Assembly: GCA_036320915.1 (NCBI GenBank)
Contig: JAXBDG010000010.1
Span: 930,001-994,000 of the forward strand
Origin: Linnemannia elongata
Lineage: Eukaryota; Mortierellomycota; Mortierellomycetes; Mortierellales; Mortierellaceae
DNA: 64,000 bases
Reading direction: 5' to 3'
Shown: piece after piece, positions 23,401-34,671 of the stretch
Position numbering within the stretch: the stretch's first letter is position 1
Layout of the letters: each line of letters starts with the position of its first letter
The notes under the pieces: generated by a model
Told to the model about the DNA's origin: nothing
The model's input: the letters and a program-made list of their open reading frames with translations, nothing else
Database searches by the model: none
Program-made: the position numbers and the translations under genes

Positions 23401-25917
23401 TGCTGTTCTAATACTCTTCCATAGCCCGTGGCTACACCTTCTGAAGCTGTCAGCACACCTAATTCTGATTCTGTTGGAATCTTTTCGCCCACTGAGAGGG
23501 ACATTGGCACCAATTCACCAGCGGATGTGGCTTCGAACCTGGGGAAGCGGCCGTCTCGCTTTGATGAATCCGACGCAGTCTTTGGCGGTGCAGGTGCAGA
23601 GAAGAGGAGTCGGTTCGATGAGCATCCAAACCAAACCACAGTGCCAACCTACGACGCAGGATCGACACCGACACAGTACATGACGGCCTTCAATCAACAA
23701 CCACAAGAGCAAGAGCGGGCCTCCGACCCGGTTGCCCTTGGGCCTAACGACACTTTTACTGGTGCAGAGACATACGGAGGAGATCACCATGATCTGGAGT
23801 ATGAACGACGAGAGTATTACCGGCAGGCAGAGTACAGGAAGGAGGAGTACTATGATCGACCACACGGCCCAAGCTACCCTCGTTCAGAGTCTTTTGGCAG
23901 CTCAGGAAACTACGAGCCGCCTCAGGGACGAGCCCAGGAAAGCGAGCGTTACGAAACCTATCGAAGCGATCGAGATCGCGACCGAGACCGTGAACGTGAC
24001 CGAGAGCGCGAGCGTGAGCGTGAGAGATATCGAGACTATTACTACGAGGACTATGAGCGTGATCGTGAGCGCGAAGGCAGAGGTCTCCCACGTCGCGACC
24101 GACGGGACAAAGTACCAAGACAGCCCCTAGAGTTTGACCTGCGAGGACGTGAGCCACGGCAGCGTTCTCCTCCAGCTGCTACTATTACTGATGGGAATGC
24201 CGTACAGCCGGCCGTACAGCCAGTCGTACAGTCAGTCGTACAGCCAGTCGTACAGCCAGTCGTGGAGGCCGGTTCCGTCTCTGGTGCTCAGCAGGATCTG
24301 AAGGAGGTAACCCCACTGGAGCCAGTCATGGCCGTAGTTGCAACTCCATCTGACGAGCCTCTTCAGAGAACATCAGAGGCAACCGTCGAAACGGTAGCAC
24401 AACCAAGCCAGGCTGTCTCTGCTGGGGAAGATATTACCCAGTCTTCGAACAAGGATTCGGGACCACAAATCTCAGGACCGAACGACTATGACAGGCCTTC
24501 GCGTGCACGCGATTATGATGATGATGAGGACCGTTACTCGCGCCGTCATTCCTCAAGCAGCCACCACTACCCACCCTCTCGTCGGTACTCCCCTTCCCAG
24601 TTCCCTCATCCTCGCTACTTTGCCAGACACCCACCGTCATACAGGAGTTCGAACAGACATTCTGGACCCTCTGCAAGTGCGCTTCCTGGTCTGCCTCCTC
24701 ACTGGCGGAAGGCATCGGATACTGAGGGTCGGATCTATTACTACAACGAGATCACTCGGGAGACTCAATGGGATGCACCCAAAATGGAGCCTGTTGAGAC
24801 ACCGCCTCCTCCTCCACCACCGCCAGCCCCACCTGTGCACCCGTATTATCAGGAAGCAGGACCTATCCCTCCTACACAGCCAATGTCGATGCCAATGTAC
24901 TCGATTGCTGCACCCTCAAACACCAGAACTCCCGTGGAGCAGACCCCATTCGCCTTCACCTCTCCTATCCCCCAGCCATCAGTCAGCAGGAGTGCCTCCA
25001 AAAAGGGCATGTCAGAAAAGGACCTCAAGGCTGCTGTAAGTCTCAACGGCAATCTAAGGGAAACTCGTCTTTGGGGTTTCTTTCTTTTCGGGTCCCCATA
25101 AACTAACGAAGCCGGTGTCTTGTTCATGTAAATTAGATCTCTGCTACCGTTGTCAAGAATCTTGCAAAGTACAAAATCAAGTTGGGATCGACCGAGGCTT
25201 TCAAAAAGCATGCACGAAGGGTAAGGCTTGGTCAGAGCGATCTTTTTCCGACTTTTGAGCATGCATGTTGTTACGGCTTCGTGTTACTGCGTTGTCCGTG
25301 TTCAAACCCCAGCTAACGCTTATTTGTTCGACTTGTTCTAATAGATGACCCATTTGATTGCGGACAAAGAGATGAGGTACAAGGCGTTCCGGTCGGGTCA
25401 GTTGAGCGAGATCAGCACCTCCATGAAGACCAAGATCCACAAGTTTGTCAAGGACTACATGGCAAAGTTGTTCAAGAAGCAGCCGCTGGAGGATCAACGA
25501 TCTCGGTCGTCAATTGTGGAGCTAGTCTATGGCAAGAAATCGGCGGACCCACATACTATTTTCCATGGAACTGATACGACGGCGATCCCACCTGTAGTCG
25601 CGGCGGCGATTGGGCTGCAGCTTGGAGGGGCCGGTATGTCCTCTATGGCCACGGTTAGCAGTACTGTTTCTGGATCGTCGTCTTCACCAGCAACAGCAGC
25701 AGCAGCTACGGCTGCAGGCAAGGCTGCAGGATCGGGACAGCAAGGAGGCCTGAACTATGGAGATGTTGATGTGGATGATGAGGAAGATGTCAAGTACGGC
25801 GACGATGACGAAGACGATGATGTGGATGACGACGACATGGGAAGTCTTGGAAGGGATAGAAACGAGGACGACGACGACGAAGGTGGCATTGCCGCTGTAC
25901 CCTCCGTATCTGTTTAA
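20477..25917 (+). CDS. set2: Set2-type histone H3 lysine-36 methyltransferase
   Basis: Nine exons: 20477-20825, 21042-21749, 21866-21974, 22079-22165, 22291-22590, 22717-23329, 23425-25035, 25137-25220 and 25345-25917, joining to 1477 residues. Order: disordered N-terminus with a His run, acidic patches and SRSRSRS repeats; AWS (about 341-390, many Cys); SET (about 391-517, with GSFVMEYIGEV, FINHSCNPNC and LTFDYQFERYG); post-SET CYCGWPNC; a helical LEDGF/TFIIS-N-like segment (about 600-720); an Arg/Asp/Glu repeat; WW domain (about 1145-1175, LPPHWRKASD, TQWDAPK); SRI domain (about 1255-1335); and a strongly acidic end. Family knowledge: the SRI binds phosphorylated Pol II tail and couples H3K36 methylation to elongation. 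The exon 6 donor is GTTGGT, weaker than the others but required by frame. Confidence 0.95.
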
Positions 25918-26347
25918 GACTTATTTTTCTTTCCTGTATTACTACTCTTTTTTTTTTTTCTTCTTTTCTGTATATCACCTTTCTTCATTACACTTTTATG
26001 AGCCCTACAAATTCTATGAAAATTCGTCCCTCTCCCATTCGAATACACTACATCCGACAGCAAACGTCTCTTCCTCCACTCCACCTCCTCACTATCATTT
26101 TTTTTTTGTCGTTGACTTCAAGCATCGACATCAACAATCACATCAAAAAGAAACCAAAGGAGTAAGAGATATATATATATATAAAACAACAACAACGAGC
26201 ATCGTTTTTGTCAATCATGCCTTCACCTCCAAAACTGAGCACTGGCGAGGAAAGTATTTATGAGGGATTACATATGTACAAAACATAAACGCGCTTGCAT
26301 AAATAATGATTGCTACGTATTGCAGTTCAAAAGAAGAAATGATGTAT
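25918..26347. other. Convergent 3' region of Set2 and the MFS gene
   Basis: 430 bp without a gene. T-rich directly after the Set2 stop, a short (TA)6 near 26169-26181, and several AATAAT/ATAAAC-like A/T motifs that could serve 3' processing of either gene. Confidence 0.5.
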
Positions 26348-29300
26348 TTAAGTGGCAGCCCTGCCTTTGGTTTCGATGGGTAGGAAACACATGCAGACGG
26401 CTGAGACAAAGAACATGATCGAGGCTGTGTAGAGTGGGAAATAGGTGTTGACCGAAAGCATTACTCCTACAATCAATGGCGTTATGATTCCCGCTCTGTT
26501 GTTTCGACAATAATTAGCATTAGGGATGGATAATCCAAGGAGTACAACAGAGAAAAGCTTTAGAAATACGTGCGCACAAACACAGAAGCAAACTTACAGA
26601 CGAGACATGGCGGCGGCGACACCACAGGCAGTGCCACGGATGTCCGAGGGAAAGACTTCGGGCGTGTATGAGTACAGAACAGCATAATTAAGGGTTGCAA
26701 GGAGACTGAGGATCGCCGAGAAGGTGGTCATGGCCGCACGACTCGATAGGACTGCAAACAAGATGGTTGCCAAAGCTGTCCCGAACGTCGATACCGCCAT
26801 TGTGTACCTCCTCCCCAACCGTCCTTCCACCATAACCGTCGCGATCTATTATCCGACGCAAAAAAAAAAAAAAAAAAAAAAAAAAGTGAATGAGCATATG
26901 CGTCGACGGAAAAAATTATTTGTACCATCGTTCACCAAAAGCTTTCAGCACAAAAAAAAGTAGTTACAACAGAGCCAGGAACACCAGCGGCGGCATAGAT
27001 CAAAATATCCATATACACCAACTGCAGAGGCTGGTGGCCGCCTTGGCCATGCTCTTGCAAGAACTTAGGGTAAAAGACATTGAACGCGGTGTAGGCAAAG
27101 GCGACCAGCGCCCAGATGATCCAGATCAGGATGGTGCTCAACCGAAACTCGGGCACAAACAGGGGCTCCAGTCGTTCCAGTCCTTTCTCGATCCTGTACC
27201 TCCACCGCCGACGGTATCTCTGGAGCATGATCCATGTCTTGCTATGATGGTCACCGCCGTTCCCATTGCCGACGCCACCTGGAGGACGATGGTGCTGGAT
27301 CCCGGAACCCCCACTTCCGTTCTGTCTTCGGCTTCGTCCATGATTGTTCGATTCTGTCCTCCTTCTCCCACTGCTACCGTTCCTTGAGTTCTCAATATCG
27401 CTCAGCTCAGCTTCAGAGGCGTCTGAAGCAGACGAAGAAGACTCGTCTGAGGAAGAAATATCTCCAGCATTCACGGGACGGTTGAACCGTAGTGTCAGCG
27501 TTTCAATGTTCTCATCAAATGCCTCCGACTGGGTCTCCTTGTGGTTGATTTTGTAGATCCTGCACAGAACTACCGCCGCCTCCTGGTGTCGGTTTTGGTT
27601 TAACAGATACTTGGGCGATTCCTCCAACCTGAATAGAATCACCCTTCCCACTACCATTGACAGCGTCTACGTGAGAAAGAAAAGGTCAAAAAAGAAGGCT
27701 AGTCGTTAGAATAAGACCCGTTTGTTTTGTCAGATCCATTGAACCAAGAAGAAAATAAAAGAAACTCACCAGACTGCCCATGGCGAGTAACATGTACCGC
27801 CATCCTTTGCCTTGACATCCTCCCTCAACGGGGGTCTCACAACTATAACGAGGTAACAAGAAATACCCGAGAATCGATGTTGCCACCGCACCAAATGAAA
27901 AAAATATCGACAGGAACGTCAGCAGGTACTGGTTCTTCTTCGGCGTAAACTCCAAAAATAGCGCCCCTATTAAAACGTTGAATGTTTGTGAACGAAAAGA
28001 AAGACAAAGGAGTTAGCGATTGAGCGCATTTTGACAGACGAACGAAAGGACAATGGGATTAAAAAAAGATGGCAAGGGGTGAAATTGGTGCGGGTACTTT
28101 ACCATCTACCTATTGAACGAGGGAACCACGAAGTCAGAAAAGAGGAAATGGAACGTTTTGGGTCAACTTCTGTGGTATTTGATATGCCCTTTTGCTCTTA
28201 TCATCCGTTAGTGTTGGACACCTTACCGGCATATTTCCCCCAACCTTAGCGCAAACAAAGATTCAGTAATGAGAAAGATCGCGTTAGTAAACCATTCTTC
28301 ATTCTTCACACAGATCAAACACAACACCAGAAAACTTCAGCAGTAAAAGCCCCGATCTTCCTTGCTGCTCCTCTCGTTTGTCTTTCCTCCAGCGTCCAGA
28401 AAAAAAAGGCAAACGAGGCACTTACCCCAAAGCCGAGGCCGAGGATCAACAGACAGAGAAGCCAGTAACTGTTTGCGAAACTAGCACCAATTCCAAAGAC
28501 AGTAGTGACAATCAGCGTAAAGTTGAAAGCCTGCTTCCGTCCATAGACATCCGAGAGAGTGCCCCAGAACATGGCTCCAAACATCATCCCGACAAACATG
28601 GAGCTCGATAGTATCCCGATGTACTGGTCCCTGATCTCAAATTGCGCTGTTGTTGTTATTTTGTTTCAAAGGTAAGAAACGAAACGAGTTGTTGAGGGAA
28701 GCAGCAAGGGTTGAGAAAGATGAATATATTTACTTTTTGCATGGAGTGTGAGAATAAGTGATGACCGTTTTTTAATTTACCTTGCACACGGGGCAGGATC
28801 AACGCGATGCACTAGGGTGTTGCAACAAGTCGAGATCAGAGTGAGAGAGCAACAGTCAATACTACTTCTCCTAGGAACATCCTTATTGAGGATCCTGGTC
28901 AAGATACAAAAACACCCATTGCATTTGCAGTGCTTCTCGTTCAATTGTACCTGTAGCCACATCTAAAATGAGTAGGACACACGAATCAAGAATCATTTGT
29001 CAGTCGCTTGTTCAATAGTATCATGGAATCCTGGGGTAGCGCGGACACCAAAATAAATGACAGGATCGCCTTGAGATGTCATTTGTGACAACAAGAAAAC
29101 ACACAGGGGAACACAGGAAGAGGTTTACTTACATTATCGGCAAACCAGCCTAGTCCACATAGCACCTGTTCTCACAAATCAAAGAAAAAAAGAAGAGAAT
29201 GTGTCAATGGACTAGCTCGAAACTTTGGTGAATATCGAAACCAAAAGACACATGCAGCCCTCAAGGCAGCACTCCGACTCTTTTTTTTTTCTTTCTGTCT

Positions 29301-29677
29301 ATGGTGCTATATGATTCTATCAACCCATCCTGCAATTGTCGCTTTCAGTAGTATTCTTCCCACGATCCAGTTCAGTTGCACAACACAATAGCGATGAATA
29401 AAACGACAACAATGCGACGATGAAAAAGACGTACCAGGAGTTGCTTCTGGAACTTGCCCATGCCAATATTATCCATAAGATCGTCCAGAACCTGGGTCTG
29501 CTCCAGTAGTTCCTCAGGAGAGAGTGACCGGAGTGGAGGGGAGGACGAAAACTGCGAGACAACGGGAACTGGCGCAGGTGGTGGTATAGTGACGGACGTC
29601 ATGGTGTTAAGAGAAGGCGACGATGGTCTCGAACCCGCCTTTGTTAATGTTACCCTTGCTGCAGAACCAGGCGGCAT
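26348..29677 (-). CDS. MFS transporter of the SV2/SVOP-like type, with microexons
   Basis: Eleven exons on the minus strand: 29677-29435, 29165-29133, 28962-28951, 28811-28781, 28646-28426, 28244-28227, 28109-28103, 27966-27770, 27666-26968, 26845-26598 and 26495-26348, joining to 618 residues. The reconstructed chain reads WFADNMWLQCIALILPRVQ, then GTLSDVYGRKQAF (the loop 2-3 MFS signature), GLGFGVGGNMPVDGALFLEF, and a second half with VEGRLGRRYTM and YTPEVFPSDIRGTACG. About twelve membrane segments are expected. The central loop (about 265-360) carries an extra Ser/Asp/Glu and Gly/Asn-rich insert. Exons 3, 6 and 7 are only 12, 18 and 7 nt. Substrate unknown; plasma membrane is likely. Confidence 0.9.
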
Positions 29678-30648
29678 CTTTGATGTAGTATGTAGGTGTT
29701 AGAAAGAAACGTAGGAGAAAGGAGGACGAAGGGGACAGAAGGTGGTGCTCGGAAAGGAAGGAAGGAAGGAGGGAAGGACGACAGAAGCACAAAATAACGG
29801 AGATGGCAAGACGACAAGAAAGGGCGTGAAGGGGGGTATGTATTGGGGCAGGGGACTCTCGTCAGGGATTGTTTAGCGAAAAGGAAAGGAATAGGAAGCG
29901 CAGTTTTCTTCGTGTTTGTGTCAACGCTGTCGCCAAAAACAATAAAAACAACAAGAACGAGAACAGGACAGTAAACCGCGGCTCGCAGTTGTGCGAATGG
30001 CGAAAAGACAATTGGCGAATGACAAAGACAAAGTCAAGTCAGAGAGAATGGAGGGAGGGACAGCGCAGTTTGTGTTTCTTTCGGTCGGAAAGGAAGAAGA
30101 AGAGGTGCACTCAAACGTGGGGGGGATGAGTGGGGTGGAAAGGGAAAGGGACGAAAGGGACAAAGAACAAAGGGGAGAAAATGCATAAGAGGGGCTCTTC
30201 CAATTCCATCATGAGAGGCAAGAAGAGTCAAAAGGGTGCCCAGCCCAGGTGGCAGTTGCGAAGCATATGGAAACAGTCACCGTCAATTGAAAGAATCCGT
30301 GCACCGTGCATTTTCACACTGAACATCTGGCACGCATCCACTCATCACAAACAAAAATGCGACAGACATGTTCTGCACAACTAACGCATAGATTGAAAGT
30401 GTAGAAGAGAAAAAGAAAAAGAAAACTTTTCAAAAAGGATCTTCGGTAACTCCTGATCGTCCGCTGTTTCGCATATTCCCATCTCCCGTCTCAATTCAAC
30501 TCACCGTCCTCCTCAAGAGATCCTCTACCTGGGCGAAGCCCAATTCCATTCTTGGTTTTTTTTTTTTTATTAAGTAATAAATAGTGAATTAAATTAGTAG
30601 GGAACAAAAGTGCTGATATCAAAGTTGCTGTCTTTTTTTTTGTGCTTT
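29678..30648. other. Upstream region of the MFS gene
   Basis: 970 bp between the MFS start and the stop of the Slm1-like gene, both on the minus strand. It is purine-rich on the plus strand (pyrimidine-rich leader on the sense strand), with GGAA repeats near 29752-29775. No gene is seen. Confidence 0.55.
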
Positions 30649-32972
30649 TTACAGAGAGGCAGGAGCAGCAGCGACGGGCTCACTGTGGTTCAACGAGACG
30701 GTCGAGCCAGTAGGAGCGGGCGAGCCTGGAGCAGGAGCTGCAACTGGAGCAGGAGCAGCAGCAGCGACAGGAGTAGCGGGTGCGGGGACAGGTGATGCTG
30801 CAGCAGCGACAGGAACAGCGTCATGGGAAACGGGAGGCGAAGAGACTGGGGCCTGGTGGTGCTCCTGGTAAGGAGGCGAAGGCCCTTGGGTATGATCTGC
30901 TGGAACAACTGCTGCAGTGGCAGTGGCAGTGGCAGTGGCGGGGTTAGGGTGAATGACTGACGACGATCTCATAACCGATCCTGATCGAGAGATTCCCTCT
31001 CCGGGCTGAGTGAATGTCGAAGACTGAGCACGCTTCGAAATCTCGCTCCACCACTCAATCATCTCCTCTCTCGAGTGCGCGCGGAGGCTACAGGTAATTT
31101 TTCGATATAATATAAGAACGATGAGACGTTAGAATATTTCAGTTGGAGGATACCATTTAACAATTGAGCAGTTGAATCCAGTATATCAGTTGAACATTAT
31201 CAACAAAATGAATCGAATTCAGCATCAATTGGAAAGAAATAAACAAGTTGGATATAAATGCCATTGGAAAGGAAAAAAGGCAAGAAAACTTACGTGAAGG
31301 TCTGGGCATCGCGGTGAAGAAGGCCGCCCTTGCCCTTGCCGTCCAAGGAAAAGACATGCTGCTTCTGGCCAGCCTCGGAATGAGGGCCGAGGGTGGCGGT
31401 AGGGATATAAATAGAGTGGTCGGGGACGGCATCCTTCTCCTGATCGGCCGATCCAAAAACATGCAACCATCCAGCCAAGGTCAGGACAAAGTAGCCGTCC
31501 TTCCAGTTCTTGAGGACAGACGACTGCCTAGAGAGGTGGGCGGTCTTGATGGGCTGGACATAGGGGCTGTCCTTACAGGGGTAGTCGAGGTCGTCAGGGT
31601 TGGCGTCGACGAGCTCGGAGGGGAAGAGTCGGTGGCCGTGGAGGCCAAGAAAGTTGTTCCATTCGGTGTCCTCCTGAAGGATATTCAAGGCCAGCTGGGT
31701 GGGAGCCCATGACTGGGAGAAGGCAGTCGAGGCATTGGCGAGCTGGTATTCGGCAAAAGAGCTCAGGATCTGCTTGGTCTCCTTGATGGTATGAGCCTCG
31801 AAGGTCTTGATCTCATCCTGACACTGCTTCAATGCGCGAGCGAACAAGTTTTCCTCGTGGACCTGCTTGGCCAACTGGCGCCTCAATGCTATTTGGATAC
31901 AGAGACAATTGTTTGTGTGTGTGAGATTTCGAGCGACAAATAATCAATTATGCATACCAATAATACAACAAAAAAATAGTTTTGGAGTGAAAACGAAGTC
32001 AACAGAAATAAGTTCCAGCAAACGTGCATGAGAAATGGTAACAGTTGGCTGAGTGGGAAAGACAAAAAAGAAGAGATACTTACAGATGTTGATAACGTAA
32101 GGGTCCGAATGCATCTTCTCCATATCGGGCTGATGCTGACCAGACATATCAAAGAGTCCGATTGCCTTGGCTAAGGAAGCAATCCTCTCCTGGGTGGCCT
32201 CGCGCTCCTTGAAGACCTTGTTGCTGTAGAGGCTAGTGTCCGCCTTCAATGCCTTGATCTTGTTCTTGATGTCCTGTTTGAGGCGTCTGAGGTTCTTGAC
32301 AATCGTCTCCTCGACAAAGCGGGCCGCACTGGCATGCTGCTCGCTGTTGGTCTTTGCCGAATCCCTGAGGCCGACACAGACATCCTGGAAGCCTCCCTTA
32401 CCCAGGAACTGCTGGCCATCCTTGAAAGGAACAACAAGAACACCCGAGGCCTTGTTCATCGCCTTGCTAACACCAGTCTCGACCTCTGCAATCTCTGTGA
32501 AGTACTGCTGCAGGTTCTTAATAACTCCCTTGAAGGCATTGAGGCGGTTGAGGAGAATGTCAGCAGGGTTGAGACCCTCACCGTCCTCGCCCGAGAGACC
32601 GTGGCGGCTCGTGGTGCTGGTGTTGGAGAGTCCGGTTCCGTCGCGGACGTGCATAGTGTTGTTATGGGGCGACTGAGGAGCGATAATGGGGGAGGTAACG
32701 CGCGAGTGGTCGGTTGAGTCGGGAGGAGAGACTGATGCCATGTTGGGGGTTGGGATAGAGATGGGCGAAATGGGGTTGGTGGCGGCAACAGGAGCTGGGG
32801 CAGCAGCTGGGGCGAGTGCGCCGTTGGAGGGGTGGCTGTCGATTGGCTTTTCGCTGATGGGCTTTTCGATGGGCTTTGCAGCAGCAACGGGCGAAGGAGG
32901 AGCCTGCTGGGATTTGCGCGAAAAGGTGCGAGAGAAGGCCTTTCCCAGAGTTGATTTCTTTTTCTCTTCCAT
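30649..32972 (-). CDS. slm1: Slm1/Slm2-type BAR and PH domain protein
   Basis: Three exons on the minus strand: 32972-32084, 31888-31294 and 31087-30649, joining to 640 residues. Residues 1-137 are disordered and basic at the very start (KKKSTLGKAFSRTFSRK). A helical BAR-like segment covers about 138-375 (LLNRLNAFKGVIKNLQQYF onward). A PH domain covers about 405-510 (VLKNWKDGYFVLTL, MIEWWSEI) and spans the second intron. The last 115 residues are Ala/Pro-rich. Family knowledge: yeast Slm1/2 bind PI(4,5)P2, sit at eisosomes and TORC2 domains of the plasma membrane, and relay membrane stress to TORC2. Domain order and length (yeast Slm1 about 690) agree. I see no clear calcineurin PxIxIT site. 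Confidence 0.9.
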
Positions 32973-34671
32973 TGTGGTGTTGTTGTTGCGAGGTTGATGG
33001 GGAGTGAGGGGTAATGAAGGGAAGGGAATGAGTATGCGAAGAGAAAAGAGAATAAAAGAGAAGAGAGGGAACAGAAGAGAGAAACGGTTGTCCTCTGTCT
33101 GTTTATATCGGAATGATGGGTACGGTATGACCGACAGTTGCAACAGCAGGCGGTAGAGGCAGGCAGATTCACTCCAAAAGGATTCGCAAAAACAAGAGAT
33201 GCTCTCATCTCTCTTTTTCTGTTGATGCGAGTCAGTCCACCCAGTCCCTTTCTCTCTCGCTGTCTTGAACCCAATTGCTTACTTGCATGAACAGAACAGG
33301 ACAAAAAACACCGCTCTCACTTTTATTCACCAAAGTGTCCGCTCGCTGCTTAGCATATCTTTACTGGTGCCAACTGGCTGTGGTCATTCGTCCATTTCTC
33401 ACCTCACCTCAGCACATTCTTCTCTTTCCCATCTCTCTTTTCTTTCATATCCATCAGTCCCGACCTGACCCCAGCAAACAGGCAAAAGTCAGCTATTCGC
33501 TCCTTCTTCTTCTCAAATGAACCCGGAAAGCAGCAAAATATAGGCACGAAAAGAGCCAGTTGGGACCTGAGAAGAGGACCTGATGCCCTCGATTTTCAAT
33601 CGACGATTAGTCGAATTGGTCCGGATTCAGATCCAGGTTTGTGCTGTTATGACCCTTCATTCAGGTGTCACCCAGAAAAATGTCTAGTGATCACTTATTA
33701 TTGATTCGCCACCGCCACCTACGGTCGTCGCCACAGTTGTGTTTATGAACGAATGATAGCTAGGCAGGGAGTAGAGTTAAGGTCATGAGAAGAAAGTAAG
33801 AGGAGGAGGAAGAGGAGGAAGAGGAAGAGGAGGAGGAGGAGTAGGTGAAGGAGGAGTAAGAGAAAAAGGTGATGGAAGAGATAGAGGAAAAAAGCATCAT
33901 AGCTCCTCCTTTTTACTCCGCTTTTCCTCATCCGACAAATATTTGTTCATTTCTCATCACTCTCCACTCCAAAAGGTGACAACGACGAGAGGAGAGTGGC
34001 GCTCGTTTCTGTGTTTTGGTGCTCATCCATCGTCAGCGTAAACAAACACAATCATAGACGCGCATCGCACAAATGATGCTCTTCAAGGGTCCAACCAGAA
34101 ACAGTGCGTACCACTGTCAATTGCACACACTAGTCCTTAAAAATAATAGTAATAGCACGCTTTTGCTCGTCACCACCCAGACACGACACTTGTTTTTGTT
34201 GTCGCTCAACCTCAGAAAAAAAAAAAAAAGATTACGATCGCATTCCGCGAACCAGAGAAGGGAGGTGGGTAAGACTCGCCTGCGAAATGAGACAGGAAGG
34301 CCTTGAGGGGATGGGCGGGAAGCATAAGGAGATAGGAGAAAAACAGGAGAGGGGCGGACCCAACCTAGCACAATTCAACCCAAGCCAACGAACAGCGGAA
34401 AATCCATCACTCCAAACTCCAGTCTAAGGAATGCACCCTCTTCACCCATCCAAGAGTGTCAACAAACAAATTAGCAAACTCAAAACCACAGAATCAAACC
34501 ACCAACCAACCTTCAGGCTGGGAGCAATAGGAGCTCTTGGCCAGACCAATACATGTAACGCCAAAGAAATGTTAAAAACGAATGTGTATTATGGGATAGA
34601 TATTTGTTTGGTATTCTTTTTTTTATCTGCTTATAAGCACCTCACTCCTCAGCCAACCAAAGCAACACGAC
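32973..34671. other. Intergenic, low-complexity
   Basis: 1.7 kb between the Slm1-like start and the stop of the receptor-like gene. It contains an AGG/GGA-rich run at about 33798-33842 and a cluster of short inverted repeats at 33589-33625. No credible gene. Confidence 0.55.
33798..33842. repeat. (AGG)n-type purine repeat
   Basis: A run of agaggaggagg-like units, all purine on the plus strand, slightly irregular. Confidence 0.85.

Noticed and set aside
30649..32972. Calcineurin-docking PxIxIT site in the Slm1-like protein
   Set aside because: The best candidate near residues 69-75 (SPISIPTP) does not fit the spacing of the motif.
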